Assembly: GCF_000972845.2 (NCBI RefSeq)
Contig: NC_040019.1
Location: 7,919,774-7,983,773 of the forward strand
DNA from: Larimichthys crocea
Taxonomy: Eukaryota; Chordata; Actinopteri; Sciaenidae
Direction: 5' to 3'
DNA length: 64,000 nt
Both the position numbers and the translations under genes were made by a program. Each line of letters opens with the position of its first letter. Within the stretch, counting starts at the first letter, position 1. Below the pieces are notes generated by a model. It was given only the letters and a program-made list of their open reading frames with translations, had not been told where the DNA came from and ran no database searches. This document shows, one piece after another, positions 10,459 through 23,650 of this stretch.

Positions 10459-13400
10459 ATACTGCACGTGTTTATGTGTCAAAAAGGTTAGACATAAATA
10501 CATTTAACAATGCAGCTGATTAAAAGTGGGACCACCCAGTATTGTAAGAATGACTTATGGAGGAAGGGGCTACTTATGTACATAATATGTGCGGGTGTCT
10601 GTGTTCCTGTTGCTCCAGACTTCTTTCCGTTCTCGTCTTCTGCGGTTCTTTCAGCTCCTTTTTAGGTATGTCGACAGGCTTCCACACGGGAAAGAATTCA
10701 ATTATTTTTGCTTATGATACAGTGGAAAATGTCTAAACGATATAATGTAGGAGAAGTTTTATCAGAACTGAAGCTGAAGTAAAGTAACAGTAGCTCTCTC
10801 CCACCTAAATGTGTGGTGTGGTTGGGTCAGTTTTAGGTCAGCACAACAAAAAAATGTCCTTTTTGTCCCCCCATTTGACCTTTCACTTCCTCCTCTTGTT
10901 TCTCACGTCCTTTTGATTGTTGTTTTAGTGGCATGTGATACTTTGAGCAAACTTTATACAAACTAATTTTAGCCATGTGTTAGCAGGAGGCTCCCGAGCT
11001 CCTGAACTTGCTCTTCTTTAAGCACCACCACCATGTGTTAATATGGTGAAGCGCTCTCAAAGAAGAGGAATGTGATAATGTAGTGTATCTGGGCAACCCA
11101 CATCAACATGAGGGGGGAATGGTTTTCTTTGTCCATTTGTTTTAAGAGAAGCGGATCCAATAGAGCTAGACGGCATCATGCTGTGTTCCTGGCAAATATT
11201 ATGAGTTAAATCATAAAATAATGTCTGTAAGCGTATGTTTATGATATTAGTATCTTTTGGTTGATAGAATTGATCATAAAAGGGAATTAAAAGTATGATT
11301 CGGTCAATGGCGAGGAACAGAGATGAGTGGACTAAGAGTTATGCTTCGTGGGGTTCAAATGAGAAGCTGAGACAGCTGTTCCTGTTGTGCTTTTATTTTG
11401 GTTTAAAACCTCCGTCACTGTGCTCTTTTATGCCTGTTACTCACTAGTCTAATTTCTGAAATGATGCTTTAAATGTTGAAAGGCTGACCAAACTGCATTC
11501 TACTTTCATCTACTCACAGTAGTATTTGTTCGTGCAACAGTGAGGATAACCTCCACTGACATTCAGCTCCTTAACAATTTCTGCATGCATTGATGGATAT
11601 CGACTGAACTGCATAGTCAGGTTATTCTAATGATAGCCAGTGCTGAAATGCTGCTCCCTGCTATTACAGGAAATCTGTATGTTGTGTTTTTGTCGACAGA
11701 AGTTTGCGTCTTGTGTAGCTCACTGGATAAAGAATAATCTGACTTGCTCTGTCTGACATAGAGCCATAAGTTTTGTTTCAGTTCACGTCCAGAAAAAATA
11801 AAATCAAGCGGTGAAAAAACTCCCCTGGCATTTTAGAATATCATTGAGACAGATAGTTTGTGGTCTGTGTTGTACAGCTGCCAAACAGTTTGTGTGTATT
11901 TTTGTTTTTTATCTGTCTCTTGTATTAAAATCTCTTGGGCATTTTTGCAAGGAAGCCCGAATTTAATAGAAACCAGTTCTGTTTATCCAGCGTTTTCATA
12001 GCTTTGTGTATAGTATATACACAACCCAAGATATATTATAATAATCTGTGATTCTGTGCATTGTCCTAAAGTGGTGTTCAGGTTACATATGGGTTTATCT
12101 GCAGTATGTGTTTGATCCCAGTATGATCTCCCTGGTGTCTTTCTAGCATTGCATTGAGGGCATCTGCTTTCAATCTCACAAATCCTATATGGCAGAGCTA
12201 TAAAGAATAACCAAGCTGTCACTTGATTGTGATTTAGATCACACACTATTTTCTTGTGTTAAGATGAAAGATATTTAAAGGAAAAATTTGCTAAATTAAA
12301 AGGTACAAGAGACAACTGCACAAGATGTATCTTCATGGCGATATCTTGGACTGCATCCAACTATTATCAGTGTGTCTTAAGTTCAGTTGGATTAGAGACA
12401 TCATCACCATTGATTGTAACTCATTGACAACAGGCATCCCCTCGCATGTTATAAAGCATCGTAAACTGTCTGGATTGAGGTGCAATATAAATGTAATCTT
12501 TGATCTTTGCAGTCATGCGAAATATGTATTAATATCCCAGCGGATCTCTAAGTTATGTTGTAGCTTTGATAAACCTACGATTTCATGTTACAGAGAAACT
12601 GTATTTTATGTTAACAGGAGATCAATTTGTGGTGAAGTCTTTTTGTGTCAGCCCAGTTATTAATATATCATACAGCGAGAACATTTTGCCATCCAAACAG
12701 TAGGTGAAACGTAACAATCATTGTGCCATACGACTGAATCCAAAAGGGTCCAATCCAACCCTGCAGGAGGGTAGAATGAATCATGGATGAAAACCAGCAG
12801 TCGCTCTTGGCTTGAGCCTCACCATGGCTAAAAGCCTTTTCATATCATCTGCCTCAGCGGTGCTAGTCAGCCCTGGGTTTGTTTCTGACCTGACTAAAGA
12901 GCATTCAGTATTCAGTGCCAGGTTGGTACTGCTTTGTGTTGTTTTGTTTGCGTTGTCATGGCAATTTGACTAAGAGCTCGTATGTAGGTCCTCTTGGCAT
13001 CTTGTGTTTTCCAGCAGCCTGATTGATGTACTGGGAGACTGGGGTCAAACCATGACAACCATGGGTCTACCTCTGTTCAAGTGCCCCTAATTGTGATGTT
13101 TGGATTGGAGGGGGAAAAAAACCCAACAACTTGGTATTTGGTCCCCTCCCAGGTGCGCAAGACAATAAACTTTATGGCTTCCGCTTGTGCTAGCCCAGCA
13201 GGTTGCTGTGAGCTGTACTGTCATATTCATTCTGGAGATCCTGCAGGGTAAACCATTTTTCTGTGATGGGCTTTACAGGTTGCGTGCAGGAACAACTGTC
13301 CTGCCTTTTTAAAGGAGAACGCCATACCGTGTGATAGGTTTCAAGATCAATAGACGGCATTTTAAAGTCCTAACTCATGTTTGAACAAATTGGTCTCACA

Positions 13401-15807
13401 CTCACTAATTCATGGGAAGTGTTAGTCTAAGGCAATTGTATAATTACATAATCAGAGTAGGTCTCTGTGATGACACAATGTTAGGCCCAAGTCTTGTAAG
13501 TCCATATAAGGTCCTCTATCTTAGTCTCACAGACGTGACATGCATCTCACTGGCCTTCAGTCCTCACCACAAGACACTTCCTGTAACACGACTTCTCAAA
13601 TATGAAATGACCACAGCCCTCTTCCTTACTCCATAATTTCACTGAAAGCAGGAAGTTACCCCAGCATGAAAGATGATTATTACCCCACTCACATCTGAAA
13701 TGTTATCTTAAATGTGTTACCTTACCATAAATATGAATAAAATGTGATAAATAGATGAGTAGAAATAGAGTTTTGTGTGGAGTTTAAAATGTTTTACGTA
13801 AAGCTGTCCAAAAATACAGCATTAATATGTTTAATTAATATCAGCTAAACAAAGCTTTTTTCTCTCCAAACAGATTTTTGTGTTGTTTTCACCAATAATG
13901 AATTATATTTCCTTATTATTGATAAGTTGATTACTGAGTAAACATCTAAATATTTGGACGACACTGTTTTTATTATTTACTTTTATGACTGTATTTGATC
14001 ATGGTTATGAAACAGATGGGTCAAATACACATGGAAGCAATGAGTTGTTAATTTCTAGGCTTCAATTCCACTTGTGTTTTTCTAGTTAGTCTGGTACAAA
14101 ATCCCTCTGGATTTCTCTTAACAACAAGGCAAAGATATAGTTATTCCACAAAGACGTTTGTAGCAGTAATAAATTAAAGGCCTTTTCAGCTGGTAATGTC
14201 ATAATCTCTAGTGTACCAAAAGATTTCACTATAAGCTCTCAGATAGATCTGCCAAGTATTGTGCAATATTCTGTATTTTGTAAGCTACATTTGTAGTGTG
14301 GAGCACGTCATTACCAGTAACTGCTCAGCGGTAAAATCAGCAGTGTGGAGAGGACCACAGCAGCACAGCAGCCCCACCATTATGTGGCTGGAATCCCATT
14401 CAGGTAGAGGCGGTTGGAAAGACAGTTCATTCATTTGGAAACGTCTTTCTCATCCCAAACAAACAGCTAGTATCCTCGTTACTCTTTCAATAAATCTTCT
14501 CTTTTTGATTTACACTGTGTGTAATTGGCTTGGACGACTTTTTTATTGGACCTAGCAAAGTTTAAAAAAGTAACTTGTGTTTTGCAAATTTTGATTAAGT
14601 GCTCAAATTACATAGTATGATGGTATTTGGTTAAAAACACGTTGCTAAAACATCCCGTTCTCTTGAGAGAGCTGGGGTAGCACAGCCAAAGTTCCAGTTC
14701 ATTACTTATCTGCTCTCCATCACGAGTGCTTCAAACCTCTCTTGATTTATATTTATAGACCGCGGATGCCAGAGATTCTTACTGTAACATCTATTTGTTT
14801 TGTATCCATGTGAGAAAGGCCGCGTTTGACTTAAAGAATTTTGGATTTATAAAGCACTCTCTGTTCACCGCAGACTGAAGCAGTAAACATTGTTAGCCAC
14901 ATATAAAAACAAAAAACAAAACAAAAAAAAACATATTTTTCCTCTTTTCATGTGTTGAAATGTTTAAGGAATTGCCATATATAGAGCTGTATAATCGTCT
15001 TTTGTCACACCCCTACAAGGAGAGAACCTCACATCTCTTTTTCACGCACTCTCTTCCTCTGTAACAAACACAAGCGGATAAAGGCATGCAGAGAGGGAGA
15101 CATGGGGAGAGTGAGACAGACAAATCCATGTCCCCGGACGTGCTCATTCAGTAATCCCAGCTTTTTTTTTTTTTCTGCCATTGACCTCTGGAGCTGTCGA
15201 GCAGAGTAAGACAGAGCCAGCAAATCCCAGTGATCTCTAAAGAGTGCGTACACTCACTCTATTAGCCACCGCTCTTAAGAGCAATGAGTTGTTTTATTGA
15301 AAGTGAATGAGTCAGGGCAGACTCGATAAATGCCAGCAGGTGTGTCTTTGAGTGTGTGCCGGATACTGAGTGAGCAAGTGATTCAGTTAAAGCTGTGTTT
15401 GTGCGTGCGTAGCAAGTACCCTTTCCCCTTTGTGAGTAACACTTAGCATGTGGCTGCACTATAGGTTTCCATGACATTGGTATGCATACATCAGCCTCAA
15501 CTATGCATTCTTACACTTCCCGCTACTGATCTGCTTAATAATGACACAAGGCTCCAGAGAAACTGTGTCGGTCACTGCCACAGCACTGTCACTTCATTCT
15601 CATCCTCATTCCTGCTCTCTGTCCCTCCCACTCTTTTGCCTCATTTTTTTTATTACAAGGGTTAACACAATGGCACATTCATTATGTCTCATTGGCTCCT
15701 TCTAGAGTTACCTAACCTGAATGCATTCTTTAGCAGAGAGGAGAATGGATATCTTGTTTTATGTTTATCTGTCTAAATCAGGGCTGGTGCATATAAACAA
15801 CTACTCT

Positions 15808-15810
<3 letters not shown>

Positions 15811-15841
<31 letters not shown>
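15811..15841. repeat. (GT)n microsatellite
   Basis: About 15 uninterrupted GT dinucleotides in pdlim5 intron 2. Confidence 0.95.
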
Positions 15842-15842
<1 letters not shown>

Positions 15843-17518
15843 CTGAAGGTCTTTTACTTTCTTTTAAATCTTATCGCTTCATAAGAATCCATTGAGGATT
15901 TCTAAGTGTTGCATTTAATTGTTTTCTGAAGTTCTGATTTTCTACTCAACACCCAATAGAGTTGACAGATAAAACCACTTTCCTCCCATCATGCTTCACA
16001 CCCTCTTAATTATACTTTTCAGTCTCTCAACACATTCATAGACCTCACCCGGGTTTCCACTTTACGTATACGTCTGGCTTTCCTCATTTTGTCCAAATGG
16101 TTTTTATCAGTTCTGTTCTCTTCACACCGCTGAAAGCTGGCATCAAGATACGATCAAAACAGAGCCAGAGAAGATAATAAGTACAGAGAGTTCTTTCTTG
16201 TTTCCATGATTGCAGCCAGCATGGCTGTACATGTGTGAGCGCGCTGAGTGATCGATGAGGTGTACACAGCGTTGCGTAATCACCCGTCGATCGCCACACC
16301 TGGAAGAGAGTCATCCCATCGTCATGTTTTTTTTATTACGTTACTTCCTGTGCGTTAAATGCAAGTCTGAGCGTGGTGCAGAGTGATAGAAGACGTGATA
16401 AACCTCAACACTATTTACTCTACAGACAGTTGTAGAGCTTTAGGCCTTTAAGCTGTTGCTACCAGATTTGGAGAGATATAATGTGGAATGGTTCTACCTC
16501 TAAAGATGGTGTTGCTTTTTACACATCCCATATTAAAAGTGCACTTTTTATTTTGTTTTTGGGTATAGGTTTAATTTATAATACATACATGTAATTTAAA
16601 ATACAGAAATACTAGTTTTACACAGCATGTACAATGGCCTAGGATGTGAAGAAAAACATTTATTTGTGTGATCATAAACACAACACGGATTTGTGAGGCT
16701 GGGTGTGAACAAGAGGTGGAGCCAAGTAATTACTATTGTAAAGAAAAAAAACCTGCTCCAGGGCACACAACCTGTGGACTAGAGCCGTTTAGCATGACAA
16801 TAACAGATGAAGCACACAGCAAAGGAAACCCTGGAGTGGCTTCAATCTTTTGAATGTCCTTAAGAGACCTAGTAACAGCAGTGAACGTGACCCCATCAAA
16901 AATCTGAGTGGAGAATTTACCGACTCTCAGTCTGATATTTTACTCCGACAGAGCTCGAGAGGATCAACAGTGGAGAATTGGAGAGACTTAAATTTCCCAA
17001 ATGCAGATGTCCAAGGCTGGAAGAGGCATAACCAACACCACCTGTCTGTATTCGCTGGCAGTGGTGCTCTTTTAAAATACTTTTCCCTCTTTTTTTTTTT
17101 TTTCTTTCATTTTTAGAATTAGTCTTATCCTGATGCCTAATGCAGTATATATTTCAGACTTTTGGTAGTCACCATTCTTTTTAATGTGTAAATTGTTCCT
17201 GAGGAAATAAAGATAGTGGGACAGAATCCTGCCCCCAATGGGTGTTGTGATTTTGTGACAAGAACAAGATGTCTATCTTATCAGACAAAGGTTACATAAG
17301 AGAGGAAACGGAAAGAAGAGGACAATACTTGGTGATTACAAGAAGTAAATTGACACAATATGCACACAACTGTTTCACTTTTATTCATTTTAGTAACTGC
17401 AGATCAAACCCTAAAGTTTGAAATGTTAACAGTCTTAAATTAATGCACAAGAGGCAGAGTTGATGTAACTTAATGATTTATCAATAATGTTTTTTTTTGT
17501 GTGTATCTGTCATTGCAG

Positions 17519-17670
17519 CTCACTGATGGAGGCAAGGCAGCCCAAGCCAAGATGAATGTTGGAGACATCATTCTGTCCATTAATGGCATTTCCACAGAGA
17601 GCATGAATCACCTCGAGGCCCAGAACAAGATAAAGGCCTGCACAGGCCATCTCAGCCTCACTATACAGAG
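17519..17670 (+). CDS. pdlim5: pdlim5 coding exon 2: rest of the PDZ domain
   Basis: Acceptor cattgcag ends at 17518; donor ag|gtaaca is at 17671. It encodes residues 34-83 plus two bases of Arg84. It starts LTDGGKAAQAKMNVGDIILS and continues with SINGIS, the HLEAQNKIK helix and ending TIQR. GKAAQA, GD-IL-I and LEAQNKIK are hallmark blocks of PDLIM-family PDZ domains. It ends in phase 2; reading through the donor gives an immediate TAA. Confidence 0.95.
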
Positions 17671-20600
17671 GTAACAGTCGCACAGTCGTACCCCCACACA
17701 GCACATAGCACATGAGCACACACTCCAAAACATAATCTACGGATTTCCTAGCCTCAGCAATAGAATTCATTCTCTGTTGTTTTTGCCTACCCTTGTGTAT
17801 TTAAGCCTGTTGGAAGAATTTGTACAGAGTCAACCGTCACTGTTACTGTATGGATCTCGGGCTACTTTTCACAGGATGCTGAACAGACAAACAGAACGAC
17901 CTTTGATCGGCGAGAGCAAGCTTGATTGCCGTATTTGGTTTATTTGTGCTGTATTCAATCTTTTCATAATTTCAAACATATGAACTCCTTTTGTGCTAAT
18001 TTAAAACAGCTCAGTGTTTCTGCCACAGCAGATGCTACGCACCCGAGGTCCTGCAGGAAGTTTGGAAGCGTTAAAAAAACTGAATTAAGCTTGATGTTAC
18101 TTGCACAGTAGCATCAGTTTATGTAACTTGTCATGCTGGATTGTTTCACCTAACATTGGATTTATAGTAATTCCATGTGTCCTGAAAAGTCAGTGCAGTT
18201 TACAGCGGTGTCACATTTTAGACCATATTTTTATTTGTGTCCGTTCCAACATTTATTCTTGAATACCTAATGAGAAAGTGTCTGTATTCCATATTAATGC
18301 TACACAGCACAGCCCATTTGAATTATATGTTATTACAGAGAACCTTTTAATTAATGGTTTACACATGTCCTTCCTGGATGTGTGGTGTATGGCTAAGAAT
18401 CTGTTAAACTCTTCAGATCAGTTTTGGTTCGAACATGTTGAGCCCATCAACTGCTTCTCTGCTTCTGCCATTAGACAAAGGGAAGACCCTGGTATTCTGG
18501 GACCCTTGAGTGTATTAAAGTTCTAGCACTGCATTAGGAGCACTTCGAAAGGAAGCTTCAAAGAAAGGAAAACAGGGTCTCAACTAAAGCCCACCAAGGA
18601 ACAGTTTCAGTCCAAACTACTTTTATAGTCCATGTATAAGACAAAGGCCAGATCTTCACTCACAGGGACACCCTGAGTTGGCTTTGTAGTCCAAAGAAAA
18701 AAACCCAAACTTAAAACTGTTTTTCACAGACAGTGCTGAAAGTCTAAGATCAGTTCACCCAGCTCAGAAGTGGCTACATGGAATCGCTGTTTTGTAGCCA
18801 AGCACTTTAGCCAGACATATTACATTTTCTGCAGCCAAGTGTAAAGAAGAGTAGCTTTAGTGTGAGACACAAACAAATGAAGGCAAAGCACGCATGCTTC
18901 CCAAGCTGTAAAACATGTTGACAGAAAAACTCAAAAGTCTGGTTTGCATGTTCTGTCATTCCATCACCACATCAAAAGAGAAAGGAGCCTCTTTGCTTTA
19001 ATCGTGGGAAAATTGTCCTAAAATAGCCCCGTCCCACAGCTGCATGTAATCTACTGTGGATAATGGATGCACAATGAAACATCAAACATTTTGGTCTCAC
19101 AGTACATGTAAACTACAGCCCAAATCACCCACAAAACAACAAAGGTTTCCTCATTACAAATGATAAATTATTGCAATTTCCTTCATTTGGCTGAATTTTA
19201 GGGAATGGCTTACACAGTATTGATATTACATATCACAGAAAGTTGATGTTGCAAAGAGAGGTGCAGGGTCGCAAAGAAGACAAGAGCATCACACTGGCCA
19301 AGAGGTGTGCAGAAAACAGGTTGACTTTTATTCAGTTATCAAACCAAAATCATCATTTAACAAAGAACAGTTGCTGCTTTCACATAGCAAAACTGAAAAA
19401 CCCCAAAACACATGCTAAGCCTTCTCTTCAGTTCAAACCAGCCTATCAGAGTAGAGATTTAACAAGGTTAACAATAAAAAACATAATTTCTTTCATTTGC
19501 TAGTACCAACAAATTCATAATAAATTCTACAATATATAACAACATACATCATTTACCTTAATTAACTAAGATTTTTGCTCATTTCATCCAATGAGTATTA
19601 GGTATTTAAGGTATATAAGTAATCCGGTGGGTATTACTTACTCATAGAACCCATTGAGGTGTGCTTCCTCTTTAAGTACCTGCCCAGATGGCCTCCACAA
19701 AGGACTAAAACAGGTTCTTCTACACTATCATCATGTCTTTACTATGTTTTTAGAAAAAAAAGTAACACTGATTGAACAATTCTTTGTCAAAAAGAAAGAA
19801 AACAGGAAGAGACTAGCCATCCCTCCCAACAATGATGACCCAGCAAACAGTAAGGGAGTTGGCACTTCCTCGCAGAACAGTTGAGACTTGAGAATTATGT
19901 ATATTATATCAGGACAAACAAGGTCGAGTAGGATCATTCTCACTGACCTTTATGCTATTGTCCTCTTGAGTACCTAAAGCTCACAGTTATGTTCTAAATG
20001 TAGCACTTTAAGAACTCGATTTAACGAGAGGAATTCTCTCTGTCGCGCCCCGCTTTCTCAAGCTGCGTTCTCAGATTTGATTAATGGCAGAGACGATCAC
20101 TGATAAGACTGTCAGCGTCAGAATAACATACCAAGAGTTCCAAGAGATGATTAATGTGACTACAGGTTTGTACTATTATGTCACTTTGTCATCGTTAAAA
20201 TTCTCTGGGCTTCCTTTCTTCCTTAAAAAGACACATTTAAACCTGCGTGGTGCAGCTGTGTATAAATGACACTACAGCCCTATATTTAGTTACCTTTCAG
20301 CCTAACATTTATTTATCTTGACTATAGTAAGTTGACAGGCAGCACCTCTGCTATGTGGTAGGGTGAGCAGTAGCAGAGACCATCAGCAGTGTTTTCTTTT
20401 CTTTTTTTTGCCCTTCAGTCAAAAGCACAAGAGTCCCCTGCAGGATGTCCGAGCGTTTAACTTGAACTGTGTTCAGTTGAGGAAACTTGTGTGACCCTGT
20501 CAAAGCTGACAAATTAGAGACAAAAAGGAAAAGGAGAAAGAGGAAGGGGAGAGGTTATCACTTCATTATGACCTCGACATAGCACTTCTAATGTTTTACT

Positions 20601-23168
20601 TGTATTTATCAGGTGTCTTTTACACTGAGTTCACTATCAAAGGCTAGATAATTAAGTTTATATGTGCTTTAATCAAATTGGAATCACACAAGTGCACCAT
20701 TTAATACTGAATATAGTGCAGTGTTTCTGTATATTGTCTAATCAAAAAGGCACTCGCAGTCATCGGTGACAATATTTTATTTCCCTGTTGCTAGGTAAAT
20801 GGAAACATGTTTGCGCTCTCCACCCCCGTCACTAAACTATACAATAAAACATAACACAACTGTCAAGTTGAGTTTGAATGAGCAAAAAGCTGTTATGTAA
20901 TCTGTGACAGTGGGAGAAACCAGCTTTCCCTTTCCAAAACTCTAGTCTCAGAAAAAGATGTCAAAACAGTGTCTGACAGCAGTCATTTTTAGCTAATACA
21001 GTAGTTTTCCAATCTTCCACCCCTTTGCTTTCAGTTGATACAGCCAGCAGTAAGCAGTGATTTTATGGGTACTTTTTTTGTTTTACTATCATGGGAAATG
21101 TGTTGCTACGCAGCCAACAGCCAGTTACACCAGGCGACCGTGGGAAGTGTCCTTAGGAAAGTATGATAATTGATGTTTATTTATTGTCATTGAAATATGC
21201 AGCGCAGTGCAATGAAACACCGCACCCCAGAGGTTGTGGCTGGCTGCACCTGGTTCCAAAACCTCAAAGATAATACAGATCAGCACCGCTAGCACTGCGA
21301 TTCAAGCGTTCTGATGTTTTACGCAAGACTACGTGTCAGCTCCCACAGCGCAAGAGTGTTTCAGATTTTGTGTGTTTTCCACTGTGTGTGTCTAGGATGC
21401 GTGCTGTTTCAGGGGGGATTAGGAAGGTGTGAAGCTTTGAAGCTTTTGGAAGGTGTTAAGTCTTTACAAACTCAAAAACATTCATTAGATGAGGAGTAGA
21501 AGCACCTAGGCTTTCAGAATATTCTCTTCCTGTAGTTAACCTCTTTTTTCTAACTTAAGATTTGATTTATCAAAACTGCTACCTTGTTTTAAATGTACCT
21601 GTTAGATAGAGCTGTAGCTGCAGTATATTATACAGATGTTTTTCTTCGCCCACAGGCTACTCACTGCAGCTAAATACTAGTCAGCTCAGCGGCTGTCAGT
21701 TACATCTACAGATATTCTTGCATACATGGCCAATGTACACCCACCGTGTCTTATGGAATGGTTATAACAGGGTGAAGTAAAGGCCAATCCAATGTAACCC
21801 AGAGCCCCCACTGACTCCTGGCTGCCTTAACCAGATGTGGTGTGGTGGTCTGAAGAAAAAACAGGAAAGGATGGGGTCCTGCTTTTGCATTGCTTGGACC
21901 TGCATTAAAAAGATACATTAACTAGAGTTGCAGTTAATGCTGTTGTGGTCGCTGTAGATCCGACCTCAACGAGAACTCCTTCATTCCCCCACTTGCTCTA
22001 ATCAGTCTGGTCTCGATGTGGGTTACTGAACGCAATTAAATGCAAATTTTAATATTTTTTGTTTAGTCCCGTGGTTAACATTTATTCCACTATTTGCTTG
22101 CCAAGGCAAGCACACATGGCCAGAGAGTTATCACGCACACAGTAAAGTGCTGCAGAGGGGCATGACAAGGCACATGGAAACAAGTGGCATGAATCCCTTC
22201 TATCACTATGGTGCATGTGACTGCTGATATGGACAAGTGCACAGAGTTCCTACTTGACACGTGTGCAGACACATCAGACACGGGCAATAACTATGTTAGT
22301 GATGTATCCAGGCAACTGACAGCAGCAGCAGGCAGTTCAGTTGCACGTGATTAAGCTTTAACTCTGGAAATAGCAGTCACAATTCTGTCATTTTTGGCAC
22401 GGCCACAGTTTTAAATCTCTGTCCTTCCTCAAACCTTCGGCTCTGACTCCTTTCAAAATCATGTCAAAAGCACAAAATTCCTTCTTCCAAGATGCTCATA
22501 TAGCAGGGGGAAGAGTGGGAACATAGTGAGACCTTGAGAGGCCGTGTGACATGCCAGACACAAGCTGCAAGATTTGCCACTGAGCGGATAGGCTGGGTGC
22601 ACAGAAAAATAGAAATGCAGAAAGAAAAGTTATTTTCCACACCCGTTATTTCCACATCCCTCTGTTGGAGTTTTTTGTTTTGCTTTCCTATGTTTTTTTC
22701 CCCTCCTTGTTTTCCCTCACAATACTTTGGTTCAATTTTTCATGCATTGGTAAATCTAAGAAAACGGCTTGTGTTTGCCAGGTCTCCCACACAGTTTTAA
22801 CATTTATCACACAAGTTAACCATAAGAGAGCTGATCTCGTTCAACAAGGTTTTGGAATAATGTAACCTGTGCAAGACATTAACAGCATGTGTGAATTCTA
22901 CTCATCTCTATCCTCCCACATAACATATAATGTCTGTACCAAATATGATGAGAGTAAACAAAACTTTGTCTAGAGAGTAAAGCAAAAGACAGTGACAGAT
23001 GCTTGGAGTCAGATGGTTATCACAGAGGATTATTAAAAACTTTTCTGTGGACAGAGTGTGAAATTGAAGTGAAAACAACAGGGAAAATTAAAAGGGCACT
23101 CTTACTTGTGCCATTTTCCCTCCAGTTAAAATAAGGATATGCAAGTCTGTAACCTGGTAAGACATATT

Positions 23169-23192
23169 TGTGTGTGTGTGTGTGTGTGTGTG
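23169..23192. repeat. (TG)n microsatellite
   Basis: Twelve TG dinucleotides in pdlim5 intron 3. Confidence 0.95.
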
Positions 23193-23410
23193 GTGAGAAA
23201 GCTGTGTCTATTAGCCTCTCCATCACTCCGTCAAATGCCATATGCCAGACTGTTTCTCTTGGCCCTCATAGAGACACGGGCAGGGTGGAAATGCGTCAGT
23301 CCCCTCAGGCTTATTCCTCCGGTTAACCTCCCCATTCTCTTATTCTAGAGCTGTGTGTGTGTGGACATGTGTTACTTGTGTTGTGAAGTCATAAATCTCA
23401 TTACACGCTC

Positions 23411-23650
23411 ACATTGTGGGGACTCGCCTTCCCTTTGGGGACAGAAACGCAAGTCCCCATCATGTAAAACATTATATTTAAGCATGAAGAATTTGTTTAA
23501 AGTAAGGTTAGATTGAGGTTAAAGTTAGGTTAAAAGAGGTAAGGGTTAGGTTAGACAAGCAGTGTTTATGGTTAGGGTTCGGATAAGTCTCCGGGAAATG
23601 TAAGTCAATGTAATGTCTTCTGTAGGGGTGGAAACATTACTGTGCGAGTG
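23411..23650. repeat. Probable dispersed teleost repeat with GGTTAG-rich core
   Basis: The segment opens with acattgtggggactcg and aagtccccat, passes through a ggttag/gggttag-rich core (23505-23580), and ends at a GT-rich tail. I recall this arrangement (ggtcccc blocks, degenerate gggttag, terminal GT repeat) as a frequent dispersed repeat in teleosts. That is memory, not a database match. Confidence 0.45.

Larger units (their letters stand above)
7674..17518 (+). other. pdlim5: pdlim5 intron 2, no gene seen
   Basis: Nearly 9.9 kb of intron from the start-codon exon to the second PDZ exon. It contains a 44-bp tandem duplication (10371-10458), a GT microsatellite (15811-15841), an A-run near 9346-9360 and a T-run near 15165. 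No exon with coding similarity was recognised. Confidence 0.6.
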
